Assembly: GCF_036885605.1 (NCBI RefSeq)
Contig: NZ_CP142523.1
Span: 5,456,001-5,520,000 of the forward strand
Source: Janthinobacterium sp. TB1-E2
GTDB taxonomy: Bacteria; Pseudomonadota; Gammaproteobacteria; Burkholderiales; Burkholderiaceae_D
DNA length: 64,000 bases
Reading direction: 5' to 3'
The notes beneath the pieces were generated by a model. The model searched no databases, was not told the origin of the DNA, and saw only the letters and a list, made by a program, of their open reading frames with translations. Below are positions 43,078 through 51,890 of the stretch, in pieces. A program made the translations under genes and the position numbers. Within the stretch, counting starts at the first letter, position 1. Each line of letters opens with the position of its first letter.

Positions 43078-43111
43078 GTAGGTCGGATTAGCCCGCAGGG
43101 CGTAATCCGAC
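43078..43111 (+). repeat. Extragenic palindrome, GTAGGTCGG-TTA family (copy 2)
   Basis: GTCGGATTA (43082-43090) pairs with TAATCCGAC (43103-43111), with inner GCCC/GGGC and one unpaired G. It is inverted relative to copy 1, 26 bases away, so the two make a mosaic pair like a REP doublet. It ends six bases before the pepN stop. Confidence 0.88.
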
Positions 43112-43117
43112 GTGCAA

Positions 43118-45772
43118 TCAATTGGCCAATGCCTTGCTGACCACTTCCATCACGTCATTCGACAAACTGGCCTGGCCGGCGACTTTTTCCAGCGCGTCGC
43201 GCATGGAGCCTTGCAGCGCCGGCACGTAACGGCGCCAGCGGTCCATCGAGCGCGCCAGGCGCGCGGCCACTTGCGGGTTCAGGGCGTCGAGCGCGATGAC
43301 CTGTTCCGCCCAGAAGGCGTAGCCGCTGCCATCCTGTGCATGGAACTGCGATGGATTGCCGTTGGTGAAATTGAAGATCAGGCTGCGCGCGCGGTTCGGA
43401 TTTTTCAAGGTGAAGGCCGGATGCGTCATCAGCTGGCGCACGGCTTGCACATCGGTCGTGGGCGCGGCCGCCTGCATGGCGAACCACTTGTCGACCACCA
43501 GCGCTTCGTTCTCGAAATCGCTATAGAAGCTGGTCAAAGCCGCCTGCGCATGCGGCTGCGAGCCGGAATGAATCAGCGCCGCCAGCGCTGCTGCCCGGTC
43601 CGTCATGTTGCCGGCATTGTCGAACTGCAGCCGCGCCAGGTCCAGCTCCGCCGCTTCGGGCGCGATCAGCAGATACGACAGGGCCAGGTTTTTCAGCGCG
43701 CGCTTGCCGGCCGACAGGGCGTCGGGGCTGTACTCGCCCGGCGTCTGGTTGGCGTGGTACTGCGCCAGCCATTCAGGCTTCAGGGCCGCAGCAATCGTGC
43801 GGCGCATGAACTGGCGCGCCGCGTGGATCGCTTGCGGGTCGACTTGCGCCATGCGCTCGGCGATGATGGTTTCCGACGGCAGGATCAGGGCCAGCTCGCG
43901 GAAGGCGGGATCGAGCGTGTCGTCGGCCAGCAAGGCGCGCTGCGCTGCAATGAAGGTGTCGTCCAGCGCCAGGGTCTCGCCGGCGGCGACGGCGCCCGTC
44001 AGTTTCAGCAGCCGCTCCATGGCCAGGCGCTGGCCCGCTTCCCATCGGTTGACGGGATCGCTGTCGTGGCGGAACAGGTGCAGCAACTCGGCATCGGTAT
44101 AGCCGTATTCGAGCACCACGGGTGCGGAAAAATCGCGCAGCAGCGACGGCACGGGCGCTTCCGCCACGTTCGTGAAGCGGAAAGTCTGCGACGCCTGCGT
44201 CAATTCCAGCACGACGCTGGTGGCGCCATCAGCTGCCACGCCATCGACGTGCAGCGGCAGGTCGCGGCCATCGGCAGCCAGCAAGCCGACGGTGACGGGA
44301 ATGTGGAACGGCAGTTTCTTCGCCTGGCCCGGCGTGGCGGGACAGCTTTGCGCCAGGGTCAGCTCGAACGTCCGGCTGGCCGTGTCATAGCGCGTGGAGG
44401 CTTTTACTATCGGCGTGCCGGCCTGGCTGTACCAGCGCTCGAATTGCGTGAAGTCGCGGCCATTCGCATCGGCCATGGCGGCACGGAAATCGTCGCACTG
44501 GACGGCCTGGCCATCGTGGCGCTCAAAATACAGGTCCATGCCCTTGCGGAAACCGTCGCGGCTCACGAGGGTCTGGTACATGCGCACCACTTCGGCGCCC
44601 TTCTCGTAGATGGTGACCGTATAAAAGTTATTGATCTCGACAAAGGAGTCGGGACGCACGGGATGGGCCATCGGACCCGCGTCTTCGGGGAACTGCGCCT
44701 GGCGCAAGGTGCGCACCTGGTCGATGCGCGTGACGGCGCGGCCCGTGTCCGTGCCGATCATGTCGGCCGAGAATTCCTGGTCGCGGAATACCGTCAAGCC
44801 TTCCTTCAGCGACAGCTGGAACCAGTCGCGGCACGTCACGCGGTTGCCGGTCCAGTTGTGGAAGTATTCGTGGCCCACCACCGCTTCGATGCCCGCGTAA
44901 TCGACGTCGGTGGCAACGCGCGAATTGGCCAGCACGTACTTGGTATTGAAAATATTCAGGCCCTTGTTTTCCATGGCGCCCATGTTGAAGTCGCCCACGG
45001 CGACGATCATGAAGCGGTCCAGGTCCAGCTCCAGGCCGAAGCGCTCCTCGTCCCAGCGGATCGAGTTTTTCAGCGACTGCATGGCGTAGTCGGTCTTATC
45101 GAGGTTGCCGTCTTCCACCCACACTTGCAGCAGCACTTCGCGGCCCGACTTCAAGGTGTAGCGCTCTTCCTGGCACACCAGGCGCGCGGCGACCAGCGCG
45201 AACAGGTAGGACGGTTTCTTGAACGGATCTTCCCACTTGGCGTAATGGCGGCCGTCGCCCAGGTCGCCCTCTTCGATCAGGTTGCCATTCGATAGCAGCA
45301 CCGGATATTGTTCCTTGTCGGCGCGCAGCATGACCGTGTACTTGGCCATCACGTCCGGACGGTCCGGGAAGAAGGTGATGCGGCGGAAGCCTTCCGCTTC
45401 GCACTGCGTGAAGAAATTATGGTTCGATACGTACAGGCCCGACAGCGACGTGTTGTCCTGCGGCGCCAGCACGGTCTCGATATCGAGCAGCACCTCGTCC
45501 GGCGCCTTGGGGATGGTCAGCATGCCGGCCGTCAGCTTGTACTGCGACGGCTTCAGCACCTTGCCATTCAGGCGTACCATCACCAGTTCGATATGTTCGC
45601 CGTGCAATTCAATGCTGCGGCTGGCGCTGGCCGGGTTGTGGCGCAGATGGATCCGGCTCGCCACCACTGTGCGGGCGGGATCAAGATCGAAACCAAGTTC
45701 GACGCTGTCGACCAGGAAGCTGGGCGGCGTGTAATCTTTGCGGTAAATCGTCTGAGGGCTGTCTGTGCGCAT
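43118..45772 (-). CDS. pepN: Aminopeptidase N
   Basis: An 884-residue M1-family cytoplasmic aminopeptidase that trims N-terminal residues from peptides. Exopeptidase motif GAMEN (about 264) and zinc site HEYFH at 301-305 with Glu324 in SLKEGLTVFRDQEF. The length and the C-terminal helical domain (ending VMEVVSKALAN) match proteobacterial PepN. The start at 45772 is the obvious first Met before TIYRKDYTPP, the conserved beginning of PepN. Two palindromic repeats lie just after its stop. Confidence 0.97.
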   Translation of the reverse strand: MRTDSPQTIYRKDYTPPSFLVDSVELGFDLDPARTVVASRIHLRHNPASASRSIELHGEHIELVMVRLNGKVLKPSQYKLTAGMLTIPKAPDEVLLDIETVLAPQDNTSLSGLYVSNHNFFTQCEAEGFRRITFFPDRPDVMAKYTVMLRADKEQYPVLLSNGNLIEEGDLGDGRHYAKWEDPFKKPSYLFALVAARLVCQEERYTLKSGREVLLQVWVEDGNLDKTDYAMQSLKNSIRWDEERFGLELDLDRFMIVAVGDFNMGAMENKGLNIFNTKYVLANSRVATDVDYAGIEAVVGHEYFHNWTGNRVTCRDWFQLSLKEGLTVFRDQEFSADMIGTDTGRAVTRIDQVRTLRQAQFPEDAGPMAHPVRPDSFVEINNFYTVTIYEKGAEVVRMYQTLVSRDGFRKGMDLYFERHDGQAVQCDDFRAAMADANGRDFTQFERWYSQAGTPIVKASTRYDTASRTFELTLAQSCPATPGQAKKLPFHIPVTVGLLAADGRDLPLHVDGVAADGATSVVLELTQASQTFRFTNVAEAPVPSLLRDFSAPVVLEYGYTDAELLHLFRHDSDPVNRWEAGQRLAMERLLKLTGAVAAGETLALDDTFIAAQRALLADDTLDPAFRELALILPSETIIAERMAQVDPQAIHAARQFMRRTIAAALKPEWLAQYHANQTPGEYSPDALSAGKRALKNLALSYLLIAPEAAELDLARLQFDNAGNMTDRAAALAALIHSGSQPHAQAALTSFYSDFENEALVVDKWFAMQAAAPTTDVQAVRQLMTHPAFTLKNPNRARSLIFNFTNGNPSQFHAQDGSGYAFWAEQVIALDALNPQVAARLARSMDRWRRYVPALQGSMRDALEKVAGQASLSNDVMEVVSKALAN

Positions 45773-45923
45773 AGGGATTTGGGTGGGAGCGGAGGCAAAA
45801 GCCTATTTTACCAACACCAGCCCCCGATAGTCGCGATTCAGCTCAGGAATGTTGGATTCCCTTACACGCCGACATGCTCCGTAACATTCTGTAATAATGA
45901 ATAGAAACAAATAGAACTATTCT

Positions 45924-45929
45924 TATAAT
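45924..45929 (+). promoter_or_regulatory. Possible -10 element (TATAAT) of the DUF4136 gene
   Basis: A consensus TATAAT lies in an AT-rich stretch 41 bases before the DUF4136 start. No good -35 box is found at the right distance, so an activator or another sigma factor could be involved. Confidence 0.35.
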
Positions 45930-45970
45930 ACTAAGCGATGAATTGTGTCTACTAATCAGGAGGTCATGCA

Positions 45971-46600
45971 ATGAAACGTTATCTCACCATCATGATGGCC
46001 GCATTGACCGTGTTGCTGACCGGATGCGCCACCACCATACGCAGCGATGTCACCGTCTTCCATGAGTGGCCTGCGCAATTACAGGACAAGTCGTATGCGT
46101 TTGAAGCGCCAGCGGCGGAAAACGATACGCTGGAATACCGCAGCTACCAGAACCTGGTGCGCGCGGAACTTGCCAAGCACGGCTTTGGCGAAGCTTCCGG
46201 CCCTGCGGCAGCCAATTTGCGCGTAGCGATGAATTTCTCGACCGTCGACTATCCTGAGCGCGTGCTGCAAGCCACCGATCCATTCTGGTATGGTCCAGGC
46301 TACTGGCCTGGCCGCTACGGCTACCGTTACGGCGCCTGGCCAGGCTATGGCCGCTTCGGCTACAACCCCTACTGGTATGGTCCGCTGGACCTCGAAGAAA
46401 GCGTGCGCCATAAATACGAACGCGAATTGCGCATCACGATCAATGACCGCAACGGCAAGAAACTGTACGACGTGACCGTGCAATCGACAAGCAACAAGCG
46501 CGCCACGTCGCAAGTGATGCCGGCCATGGTGGCAAGCGCCTTTGCCGACTTCCCCGGCCAAAGCGGCGTACCCAGGAAAGTCGAAGTCAAGATAGAATAA
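45971..46600 (+). CDS. DUF4136-family lipoprotein
   Basis: A 209-residue exported lipoprotein (lipobox LLTGC, Cys19). The DUF4136 pattern is evident: SDVTVFHEWP...KSYAF, ENDTLEYRSYQNLVRAELAKHGF, and a C-terminal strand-rich part KHKYERELRITINDRNGKKLYDVTVQSTS. A central insertion is rich in Tyr, Gly and Pro (FWYGPGYWPGRYGYRYGAW), as in several proteobacterial members. Cell-envelope function unknown. AGGAGGT lies six bases before the ATG. A single gene with its own terminator. Confidence 0.88.
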   Translation: MKRYLTIMMAALTVLLTGCATTIRSDVTVFHEWPAQLQDKSYAFEAPAAENDTLEYRSYQNLVRAELAKHGFGEASGPAAANLRVAMNFSTVDYPERVLQATDPFWYGPGYWPGRYGYRYGAWPGYGRFGYNPYWYGPLDLEESVRHKYERELRITINDRNGKKLYDVTVQSTSNKRATSQVMPAMVASAFADFPGQSGVPRKVEVKIE

Positions 46601-46615
46601 TGACGCGGCAATACA

Positions 46616-46655
46616 AAAACCGGCTGGTGCAGCAATGCGCCAGCCGGTTTTTTTT
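46616..46655 (+). terminator. Rho-independent terminator after the DUF4136 gene
   Basis: AAAACCGGCTGG (46616-46627) pairs with CCAGCCGGTTTT (46640-46651), extended inside by GTGC/GCGC with a wobble pair, and is followed by a T run to 46655. Starts 16 bases past the stop codon. Confidence 0.9.
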
Positions 46656-46658
46656 CAC

Positions 46659-46772
46659 CTAAGAATAATACGCCTCGGCCGCAAAGGTCAGCGCGCCGAT
46701 CAGGGCGACGGCCAATAACAGCACGATCAGCAGGCGGCCGAATTTCGGCGTGCCGTCACTGCCGCCGCTCAT
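46659..46772 (-). CDS. Membrane micropeptide (37 residues) coupled to the quinone reductase gene
   Basis: A 37-codon frame whose ATG overlaps the quinone reductase stop as ATGA, which is a strong sign of translation. The peptide has a hydrophilic start (MSGGSDGTPKFGR), one hydrophobic helix (LLIVLLLAVALIGALTF) and ends AAEAYYS. It is likely a single-pass inner membrane protein. I know no family for it. It is the last member of the EamA-mgsA-reductase operon. Confidence 0.7.
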   Translation of the reverse strand: MSGGSDGTPKFGRLLIVLLLAVALIGALTFAAEAYYS

Positions 46773-47758
46773 GGCACGATGATGGTCGAGCCCGTCGTCT
46801 TGCGCGCTTCCAGGTCCGTGTGCGCCTGGGCGATATTGTCCAGGCTGTAGCGCTGGTTGATCTCGATCTGCACTTCACCGCTACTGACGACCCCGAACAG
46901 CGAGGTCGCCATCTCTTCCAGGTTCGTGCGGTTCGACGCGTAGCTGAACAGAGCCGGGCGCGTGAGGAACAGCGAGCCGCGCGAGGCCAATTCGCCGAGG
47001 GTAAACGCGGGCACGGGACCGGACGCGTTGCCGAAGCTGACCATCATTCCCAGCGGCGCCAGGCAGTCGAGCGAGCCCGTAAACGTATCCTTGCCGATGG
47101 AATCGTAAACCACCGAGACGCCCTTGCCGCCCGTGATCTCGCGCACGCGCTCGACGAAGTTTTCCGTGTTGTAGTTGATGACGTGGGCCGCACCGTGCGC
47201 CTTGGCCAGCGCCACCTTTTCATCGGAGCCGGCCGTGCCGATCAGGTTCACGCCCAGTACCTTCGCCCACTGGCAGGCGATCAGGCCCACGCCGCCCGCA
47301 GCCGCGTGGAACAGGATGGTGTCGCCCGCCTTCAGGGCCACCGTGCGGTGGAACAGGTATTGCACCGTCAAGCCTTGCAGCATCATGGCGGCGGCCGTGT
47401 CGAAAGCGATGCGCTCGGGCAGCACCAGCAGCAGGGCCGCCGGCAGGTTGCGCTGCTGCGCATACGCGCCATTGATGCGCGCCGCATACGCCACCCGGTC
47501 GCCGACCTTCACTTCCGTGACACCCTCGCCCACCGCCTCGACGATGCCCGCGCCCTCGACGCCGAGGCCATTGGGCAGCGGCTGCGGGTACAAGCCCGTA
47601 CGGAAATACACGTCGATGAAATTGAGGCCGATGGCCTCGTGCCTGACGCGCGCCTCGCCGGGACCGGGCGGCGGCAGTTCCACGTCCACATATTCCATCA
47701 CTTCCGGGCCGCCCGTGCGCTGTACGCGGATAGCTTTGGTGGTAATCGTTGCACTCAT
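46769..47758 (-). CDS. NADPH:quinone oxidoreductase (zeta-crystallin-like, MDR family)
   Basis: A 329-residue zinc-free medium-chain dehydrogenase/reductase. It shows GLNFIDVYFRTGLYPQPLPNGLGVEGAGIVE near the start, and nucleotide-binding motif AAAGGVGLIACQWAKVLG (about 147-165) with GTAGSDEKVALAK, the pattern of Qor quinone reductases, which reduce quinones with NADPH by one or two electrons. Start at 47758 is six bases after GGAG; the ATG two codons upstream touches the site and is less likely. It is third in the EamA-mgsA-qor operon, 23 bases after mgsA. Confidence 0.93.
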   Translation of the reverse strand: MSATITTKAIRVQRTGGPEVMEYVDVELPPPGPGEARVRHEAIGLNFIDVYFRTGLYPQPLPNGLGVEGAGIVEAVGEGVTEVKVGDRVAYAARINGAYAQQRNLPAALLLVLPERIAFDTAAAMMLQGLTVQYLFHRTVALKAGDTILFHAAAGGVGLIACQWAKVLGVNLIGTAGSDEKVALAKAHGAAHVINYNTENFVERVREITGGKGVSVVYDSIGKDTFTGSLDCLAPLGMMVSFGNASGPVPAFTLGELASRGSLFLTRPALFSYASNRTNLEEMATSLFGVVSSGEVQIEINQRYSLDNIAQAHTDLEARKTTGSTIIVP

Positions 47759-47781
47759 GCTCATCTCCTTGTCTGGGTGAA

Positions 47782-48171
47782 TCAGGCGGCCGCGTTGGCC
47801 CGCGCCTGCAGTTGCGACAGCACCAGGTGCGCCGACGACAGATTTGTCGCGCACGCCACGTTGTGCACGTCGCAGGCGCGCACCAGGGCGTTGATGTCCG
47901 GCTCGTGCGGCTGCGGCGTCATCGGGTCGCGCAGGAAGATCACGCAATCGATCAAGCCTTCCACCAGCAGGGAACCGATCTGCAAGTCGCCGCCGAACGG
48001 GCCCGAATGCTTGCGCTCGACTGCCAGCCCCAGCTCGTTGATCAGGCGCCCGCCCGTGGTGCCCGTGGCCGACAGTTCGCAGCCCTTCAAAAAATCCAGG
48101 TATTCGCCCGCCAGGGTAATCATGTCATCTTTTTTCTTGTCGTGGGCAATCAGGGCGATGCGTGTTTTCAT
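47782..48171 (-). CDS. mgsA: Methylglyoxal synthase
   Basis: A 129-residue enzyme that turns dihydroxyacetone phosphate into methylglyoxal and phosphate, a bypass for glycolytic overflow. It starts [17 protein letters not shown], with GTTGG phosphate-binding loop ([13 protein letters not shown]), [12 protein letters not shown] and [23 protein letters not shown], all standard for MgsA, and a slightly short C-terminus. It is followed by a quinone reductase that may deal with reactive carbonyls. Confidence 0.95.
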   Translation of the reverse strand: MKTRIALIAHDKKKDDMITLAGEYLDFLKGCELSATGTTGGRLINELGLAVERKHSGPFGGDLQIGSLLVEGLIDCVIFLRDPMTPQPHEPDINALVRACDVHNVACATNLSSAHLVLSQLQARANAAA

Positions 48172-48199
48172 GGTGAGGACTTTTCAGTGGGTGGAGGAA

Positions 48200-49120
48200 T
48201 TATTTCTTTTTCGACAGCAAGTAAATACCGGCCAATACCAGGCTGGTGCCCGCCAATTGCCAGTTGGTGATCGGTTCATCGAGGATCATGGCGCCCAAGA
48301 ACAGGGTCGACACGGGGCCGATCATGCCCGCCTGCGAAGCGACGGGCGCGCCGATGCGCTCGACGGCGATCATCGTCATGAAGACGGGCATCACCGTGCA
48401 AAAGATACCATTGAGCAAGGACAAGCCATACACGGGCATGGGCTGGATCAGCAGCTCGACGGGGCGCAGGATGAAGAATTGGGCGATGCAGGCAAAACTG
48501 GCCACGCACATCGCGTAGGAAACCAGCCGCATCGAGCCGATGCGTTTCACCAATTCACCAGAGCCCAGCAGATACACGGCATACGAGCAGGCCGAGCCCA
48601 GCACCAGGGTCGACCCCAGCGCCACATTGCTGGCGCCGCCCTGCAAGTCGTGCACGAACACCAGCACGATGCCGCAGTACGAGGTCAGCAAGGCCAGCCA
48701 CTGCAAGCGGCTGATGCTCTGCTTGAAGTACACGGTGGTAATCAGGAGCACGAACGTGGGCGTGAGGAACAGGATCAATCGTTCGAGTCCCACGGAAATG
48801 TATTGCAGGCCCAGGAAATCCAGATAGCTGGACAGGTAATAGCCGACGAGGCCCAGCCCGACGAGGCGCAGGCGGTCGCTGTTTGATAACGGCGGCTCCG
48901 TGCGCATCTTCCACCAGGCGATGACGGCGAACACGGGCAGCGAAAAGATCATCCTGAAGGCGATCAGGGTGACGGCGTCGATCTGGTAGCGGTACAGCAG
49001 CTTGGCGACGATGGCCTTGGTGGAAAACAGCACCGCCCCGCCCACGGCGATGGCCAGGCCACCGAGGTAGACGGAACGGGGAAGCGATGCAGGGGTTGCT
49101 TGCGGGGAACTGGAGCTCAT
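48200..49120 (-). CDS. EamA/DMT-family transporter
   Basis: A 306-residue inner membrane protein with ten hydrophobic helices in two duplicated EamA halves (GGLAIAVGGAVLFSTKAIVAKLLYRYQIDAVTLIAFRMIFSLPVF and the second half starting at LGSTLVLGSACSYAVYLLGS). DMT transporters usually export metabolites such as amino acids; the substrate here is unknown. It is the first gene of the minus-strand operon ahead of mgsA (28 bases). Confidence 0.9.
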   Translation of the reverse strand: MSSSSPQATPASLPRSVYLGGLAIAVGGAVLFSTKAIVAKLLYRYQIDAVTLIAFRMIFSLPVFAVIAWWKMRTEPPLSNSDRLRLVGLGLVGYYLSSYLDFLGLQYISVGLERLILFLTPTFVLLITTVYFKQSISRLQWLALLTSYCGIVLVFVHDLQGGASNVALGSTLVLGSACSYAVYLLGSGELVKRIGSMRLVSYAMCVASFACIAQFFILRPVELLIQPMPVYGLSLLNGIFCTVMPVFMTMIAVERIGAPVASQAGMIGPVSTLFLGAMILDEPITNWQLAGTSLVLAGIYLLSKKK

Positions 49121-49160
49121 GTCCAGATTGTAATGGCAAAAGCGAAAGGAAGCTGAGTGC

Positions 49161-49189
49161 TGGGGTCAGACCCGGCGGGTCTGACCCCC
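49161..49189. repeat. Extragenic palindrome, GGGGTCAGACCC family (copy 3)
   Basis: TGGGGTCAGACCC (49161-49173) and GGGTCTGACCCC (49177-49188) with a GGC loop; one extra C follows. Nearly identical to copy 1 at 18295. Lies between two minus-strand genes, upstream of the EamA gene. Confidence 0.88.
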
Positions 49190-49209
49190 AAATAGCGCGC
49201 AGCTCAAGC

Positions 49210-49243
49210 GTAGGTCGGGTTAGCCCAAAGGGCGTAACCCGAC
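49210..49243 (+). repeat. Extragenic palindrome, GTAGGTCGG-TTA family (copy 3)
   Basis: GTCGGGTTA (49214-49222) pairs with TAACCCGAC (49235-49243), with inner GCCC/GGGC around AAA and one unpaired G. The same architecture as the copies at 43016 and 43078. It stands 20 bases from the GGGGTCAGACCC element and 21 bases past the PhoD stop. Confidence 0.88.
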
Positions 49244-49263
49244 AACACCACCATTGCCCGCCT

Positions 49264-51747
49264 TTACGCCACCACCACCGCCGCCGCACCCGCCGTCACG
49301 GTCGCCGTCGTCACCCGTGCAATCACGTTCGCCGGCGCCGCCGTGCCGATCAGTTTATTCACCTGCTTGAACTGCGCCACCAGCTTGCCTGGTGTCAAAG
49401 TCACCACCGTGTAGCCTTGCGCATCCGTGTTCAGATGCTTGATCCACGGGTTGTTGCCCAGGCCGGACAATTGCTGCGCCAGGCCCAGCAGGGTCGTGCT
49501 GAAGTCAGTGCTCGCTTTCAAGCCAGCCTGCACGGCAGCGACCGTCGCGTCCAGTTGCGCTTCCGGAACGCCCTTGGCGGCCAGGGCGCCGCGCAACTGC
49601 ACGCGCAATTGCTCGAGCAGGCTGTCGACGGTGGGCGCTGCCTTGCCCATGGTGTAGTCGAGCAGGTTGACGTCGAGATTGACCGTGCCCAGGCCCGTAA
49701 CGGGAATGGCCAGCGGGTAGCTGACGAGGGTGCCGATATCGCCCATGCTGCCGGCGGCCGACTTCAGGTAGCTGAAGAAGGAGTCCGAGCTGACGCCGGC
49801 CGACACCAGGTCCACCATGACGGGCGTGCCGCCGCCTGCCGCGTCGAAATCGTCGCTGACGGTGCCCGCAAAAAACGAGTGGATATCGCCGGTCAGCGCC
49901 ACCACGTTGCCGATGGCATTGGTTTTCAGGTGCGACATCAGGTTCTTGCGCTCGCTGTTGTAGCCATCCCACTGGTCGCAATTGAGCAGGAAGCGCGTGA
50001 AGAACGGCGCCAGCGCCGCTTGCTGGCCCGATGCGGCGACAAAGCTCGATCCGGCGCCCTTGGCCTGCACGTCGGGCTTGATCCAGCCAAAGGCGATCAC
50101 TTGCGCGGCGGCGGCCGGCGAAGCGCTGTTGTAGGCGGCCACCGTGATGCCGGCCTGAACCGCGCTCAAGCCGGCGCCCACGGCAGCGGCGCCCTGGGCG
50201 CTGGCGTTCGCTGCCGCGCCGGCAATGGCCATGGCCGCCGCCTGCGCCACGTTTTGCGCCGCGCCCGCCGTGGAAGCTGCCACGATGGCGGACGCCAGCG
50301 GCACGCTGCCGCCCACCAAAGGAAGGGTGCTGGCGATGGCCTGGCCCACCTTGCTCATGGCGCTCAACGCCAGCAAGGTGGCGATCGCATCCGTGCCATT
50401 CAAGCCCATGCGCAGCAAGGACACTTCATTGCCCCACAGTTTCCAGGTCGAGGTCGCCGCCTTCATCTTGCTTTTCCACCAGTCGCGCTGCGTGCTGCCC
50501 AGCATGCCGACAGCGGCCAGCGGGTCGGCGCCAGCCTTGGTGGCGGCCGCCATTTTCTGCCCTTCCACGCTGTCGAACAGCGCTTGCGGCACCAGGTAGC
50601 GGCTGCCGATGCTGCCCAGCGGCTTGCCCGTGGCCGGGTTGATGGTCGACTCGGCGATCGCATGGTCGGCGCGGTACAGGCGCTCGTCCGTCATCACCAG
50701 CTGCATCAGTTTGCCGAACTGGAAATCGCGGTAGATCTGGATATTCTGGAACGTGGTCGCGGCGCTATCGAACGTGACGTCGGCCGGCATGTATTCGAAC
50801 CACGCCTGGTTGGCGCTGCGGCGGCGGGCAGGCTGATGCAGATCGGAGCCGTCGGCGGCCACGATGCCTTCGTAGGTGGACGCGTCCTGCCAGGCGTCGT
50901 CCGTGAATTCATGGTCGTCCCAGACGGCGATGAAGGCAAAGCGCTCGTGCACGGCTTGCAGGCGCACATCGGTGCGGTATTTCTTGTACAGGTAGCGGTA
51001 ATCGGCCACCGTGGTCGCGTATTTGGCGCCGGACGCGCCGCTTTTGAAGGTGCCGTCGGGCAGTTTCAGCTGGTCGTGGCGGCTTTCCACGGCGCCGCTC
51101 TGGAACGCTTCGCCCACCGTTTCATAGATGTAGTCGCCCAGGTGGACGATGAAATCGAGGCTTTCATTGGCGGCGATGTGCGACAGCGCGCCCCAGTGGT
51201 TGATGCTCCAGTCCTGGCACGTCAGGTAGGCGAACTGCAGCTGCGGCACGTCGGCCGTGGCGGCGGGCGCCGTCTTGAAGCGGCCCACGTTCGAGCGCAC
51301 GTCGCCGGCGATGAACTGGTAAAAATACACCTGGCCCGGCTGCAAGCCCGTCACCTTGTGGCGCAAGGTATTGTCGAAATCGGCTTTCAGGGGCAATTTC
51401 GCGTCGACGATGGGCGTGCCCGCCAGGGCCGTATTGCTGCCCAGGGCGGCCGTATTGTCGCTGGCGCTGACGATCAGGCGCACGGCAACGTCGGACTTGC
51501 CGGCAACGGCGGGCGCGACGGCGTCGAAACTGGCGGGCACGACGCGTGTCCACAGCATGGCGCTGTCGGCGCGCGGGTCGCCCGACGCGACGCTTTGCGG
51601 GAATTTCCAGTCGCCGCCCGAAGCGAGCGGTACGCCAGGATCGCTGTAATCGGTGCTGCCGCAGGCGGCCAGGCCGGCGGTGGCCACGGAGACCGTGATA
51701 AAGCCGCCCAATTTCAGAAATTGCCGTCTGTCCATTTGACTTGCCAT
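49264..51747 (-). CDS. PhoD-family alkaline phosphatase/phosphodiesterase, Tat-exported
   Basis: An 827-residue exported metallo-phosphatase. The twin-arginine motif DRRQFLKLGG (Arg7-Arg8) precedes a lipobox-like LAAC (Cys29), so it may be a Tat lipoprotein. The PhoD core has WTRVVP, FAYLTCQDW, VHLGDYIYE, IAVWDDHEFTDD, NCDQWDGY and VVALTGDIHSF as metal and substrate sites. An alanine-rich stretch (about residues 450-550, with AIVAASTAGAAQNVAQAAAMAIAGAA) splits the domain, and there is a long C-terminal extension (about 650-827) with VKVTLTPGKL-like strands. It would release phosphate from phosphodiesters outside the inner membrane. Confidence 0.9.
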   Translation of the reverse strand: MASQMDRRQFLKLGGFITVSVATAGLAACGSTDYSDPGVPLASGGDWKFPQSVASGDPRADSAMLWTRVVPASFDAVAPAVAGKSDVAVRLIVSASDNTAALGSNTALAGTPIVDAKLPLKADFDNTLRHKVTGLQPGQVYFYQFIAGDVRSNVGRFKTAPAATADVPQLQFAYLTCQDWSINHWGALSHIAANESLDFIVHLGDYIYETVGEAFQSGAVESRHDQLKLPDGTFKSGASGAKYATTVADYRYLYKKYRTDVRLQAVHERFAFIAVWDDHEFTDDAWQDASTYEGIVAADGSDLHQPARRRSANQAWFEYMPADVTFDSAATTFQNIQIYRDFQFGKLMQLVMTDERLYRADHAIAESTINPATGKPLGSIGSRYLVPQALFDSVEGQKMAAATKAGADPLAAVGMLGSTQRDWWKSKMKAATSTWKLWGNEVSLLRMGLNGTDAIATLLALSAMSKVGQAIASTLPLVGGSVPLASAIVAASTAGAAQNVAQAAAMAIAGAAANASAQGAAAVGAGLSAVQAGITVAAYNSASPAAAAQVIAFGWIKPDVQAKGAGSSFVAASGQQAALAPFFTRFLLNCDQWDGYNSERKNLMSHLKTNAIGNVVALTGDIHSFFAGTVSDDFDAAGGGTPVMVDLVSAGVSSDSFFSYLKSAAGSMGDIGTLVSYPLAIPVTGLGTVNLDVNLLDYTMGKAAPTVDSLLEQLRVQLRGALAAKGVPEAQLDATVAAVQAGLKASTDFSTTLLGLAQQLSGLGNNPWIKHLNTDAQGYTVVTLTPGKLVAQFKQVNKLIGTAAPANVIARVTTATVTAGAAAVVVA

Positions 51748-51890
51748 GATGTCGCGCCCTCGATATGGTGAAAGCGCGTCACTTTAGCAACAGATTATGT
51801 CATCCTGATGACGGGGCCATGCCGCTTGCCAAGGGGCCGATATGCTAAAATGTCGGCCACAATTGAACACCCGTCTAAGGAAGATTCGAC

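Noticed and set aside
43112..45295. A 727-codon plus-strand frame opposite pepN
   Set aside because: Shadow of pepN; composition is not protein-like and there is no start signal.
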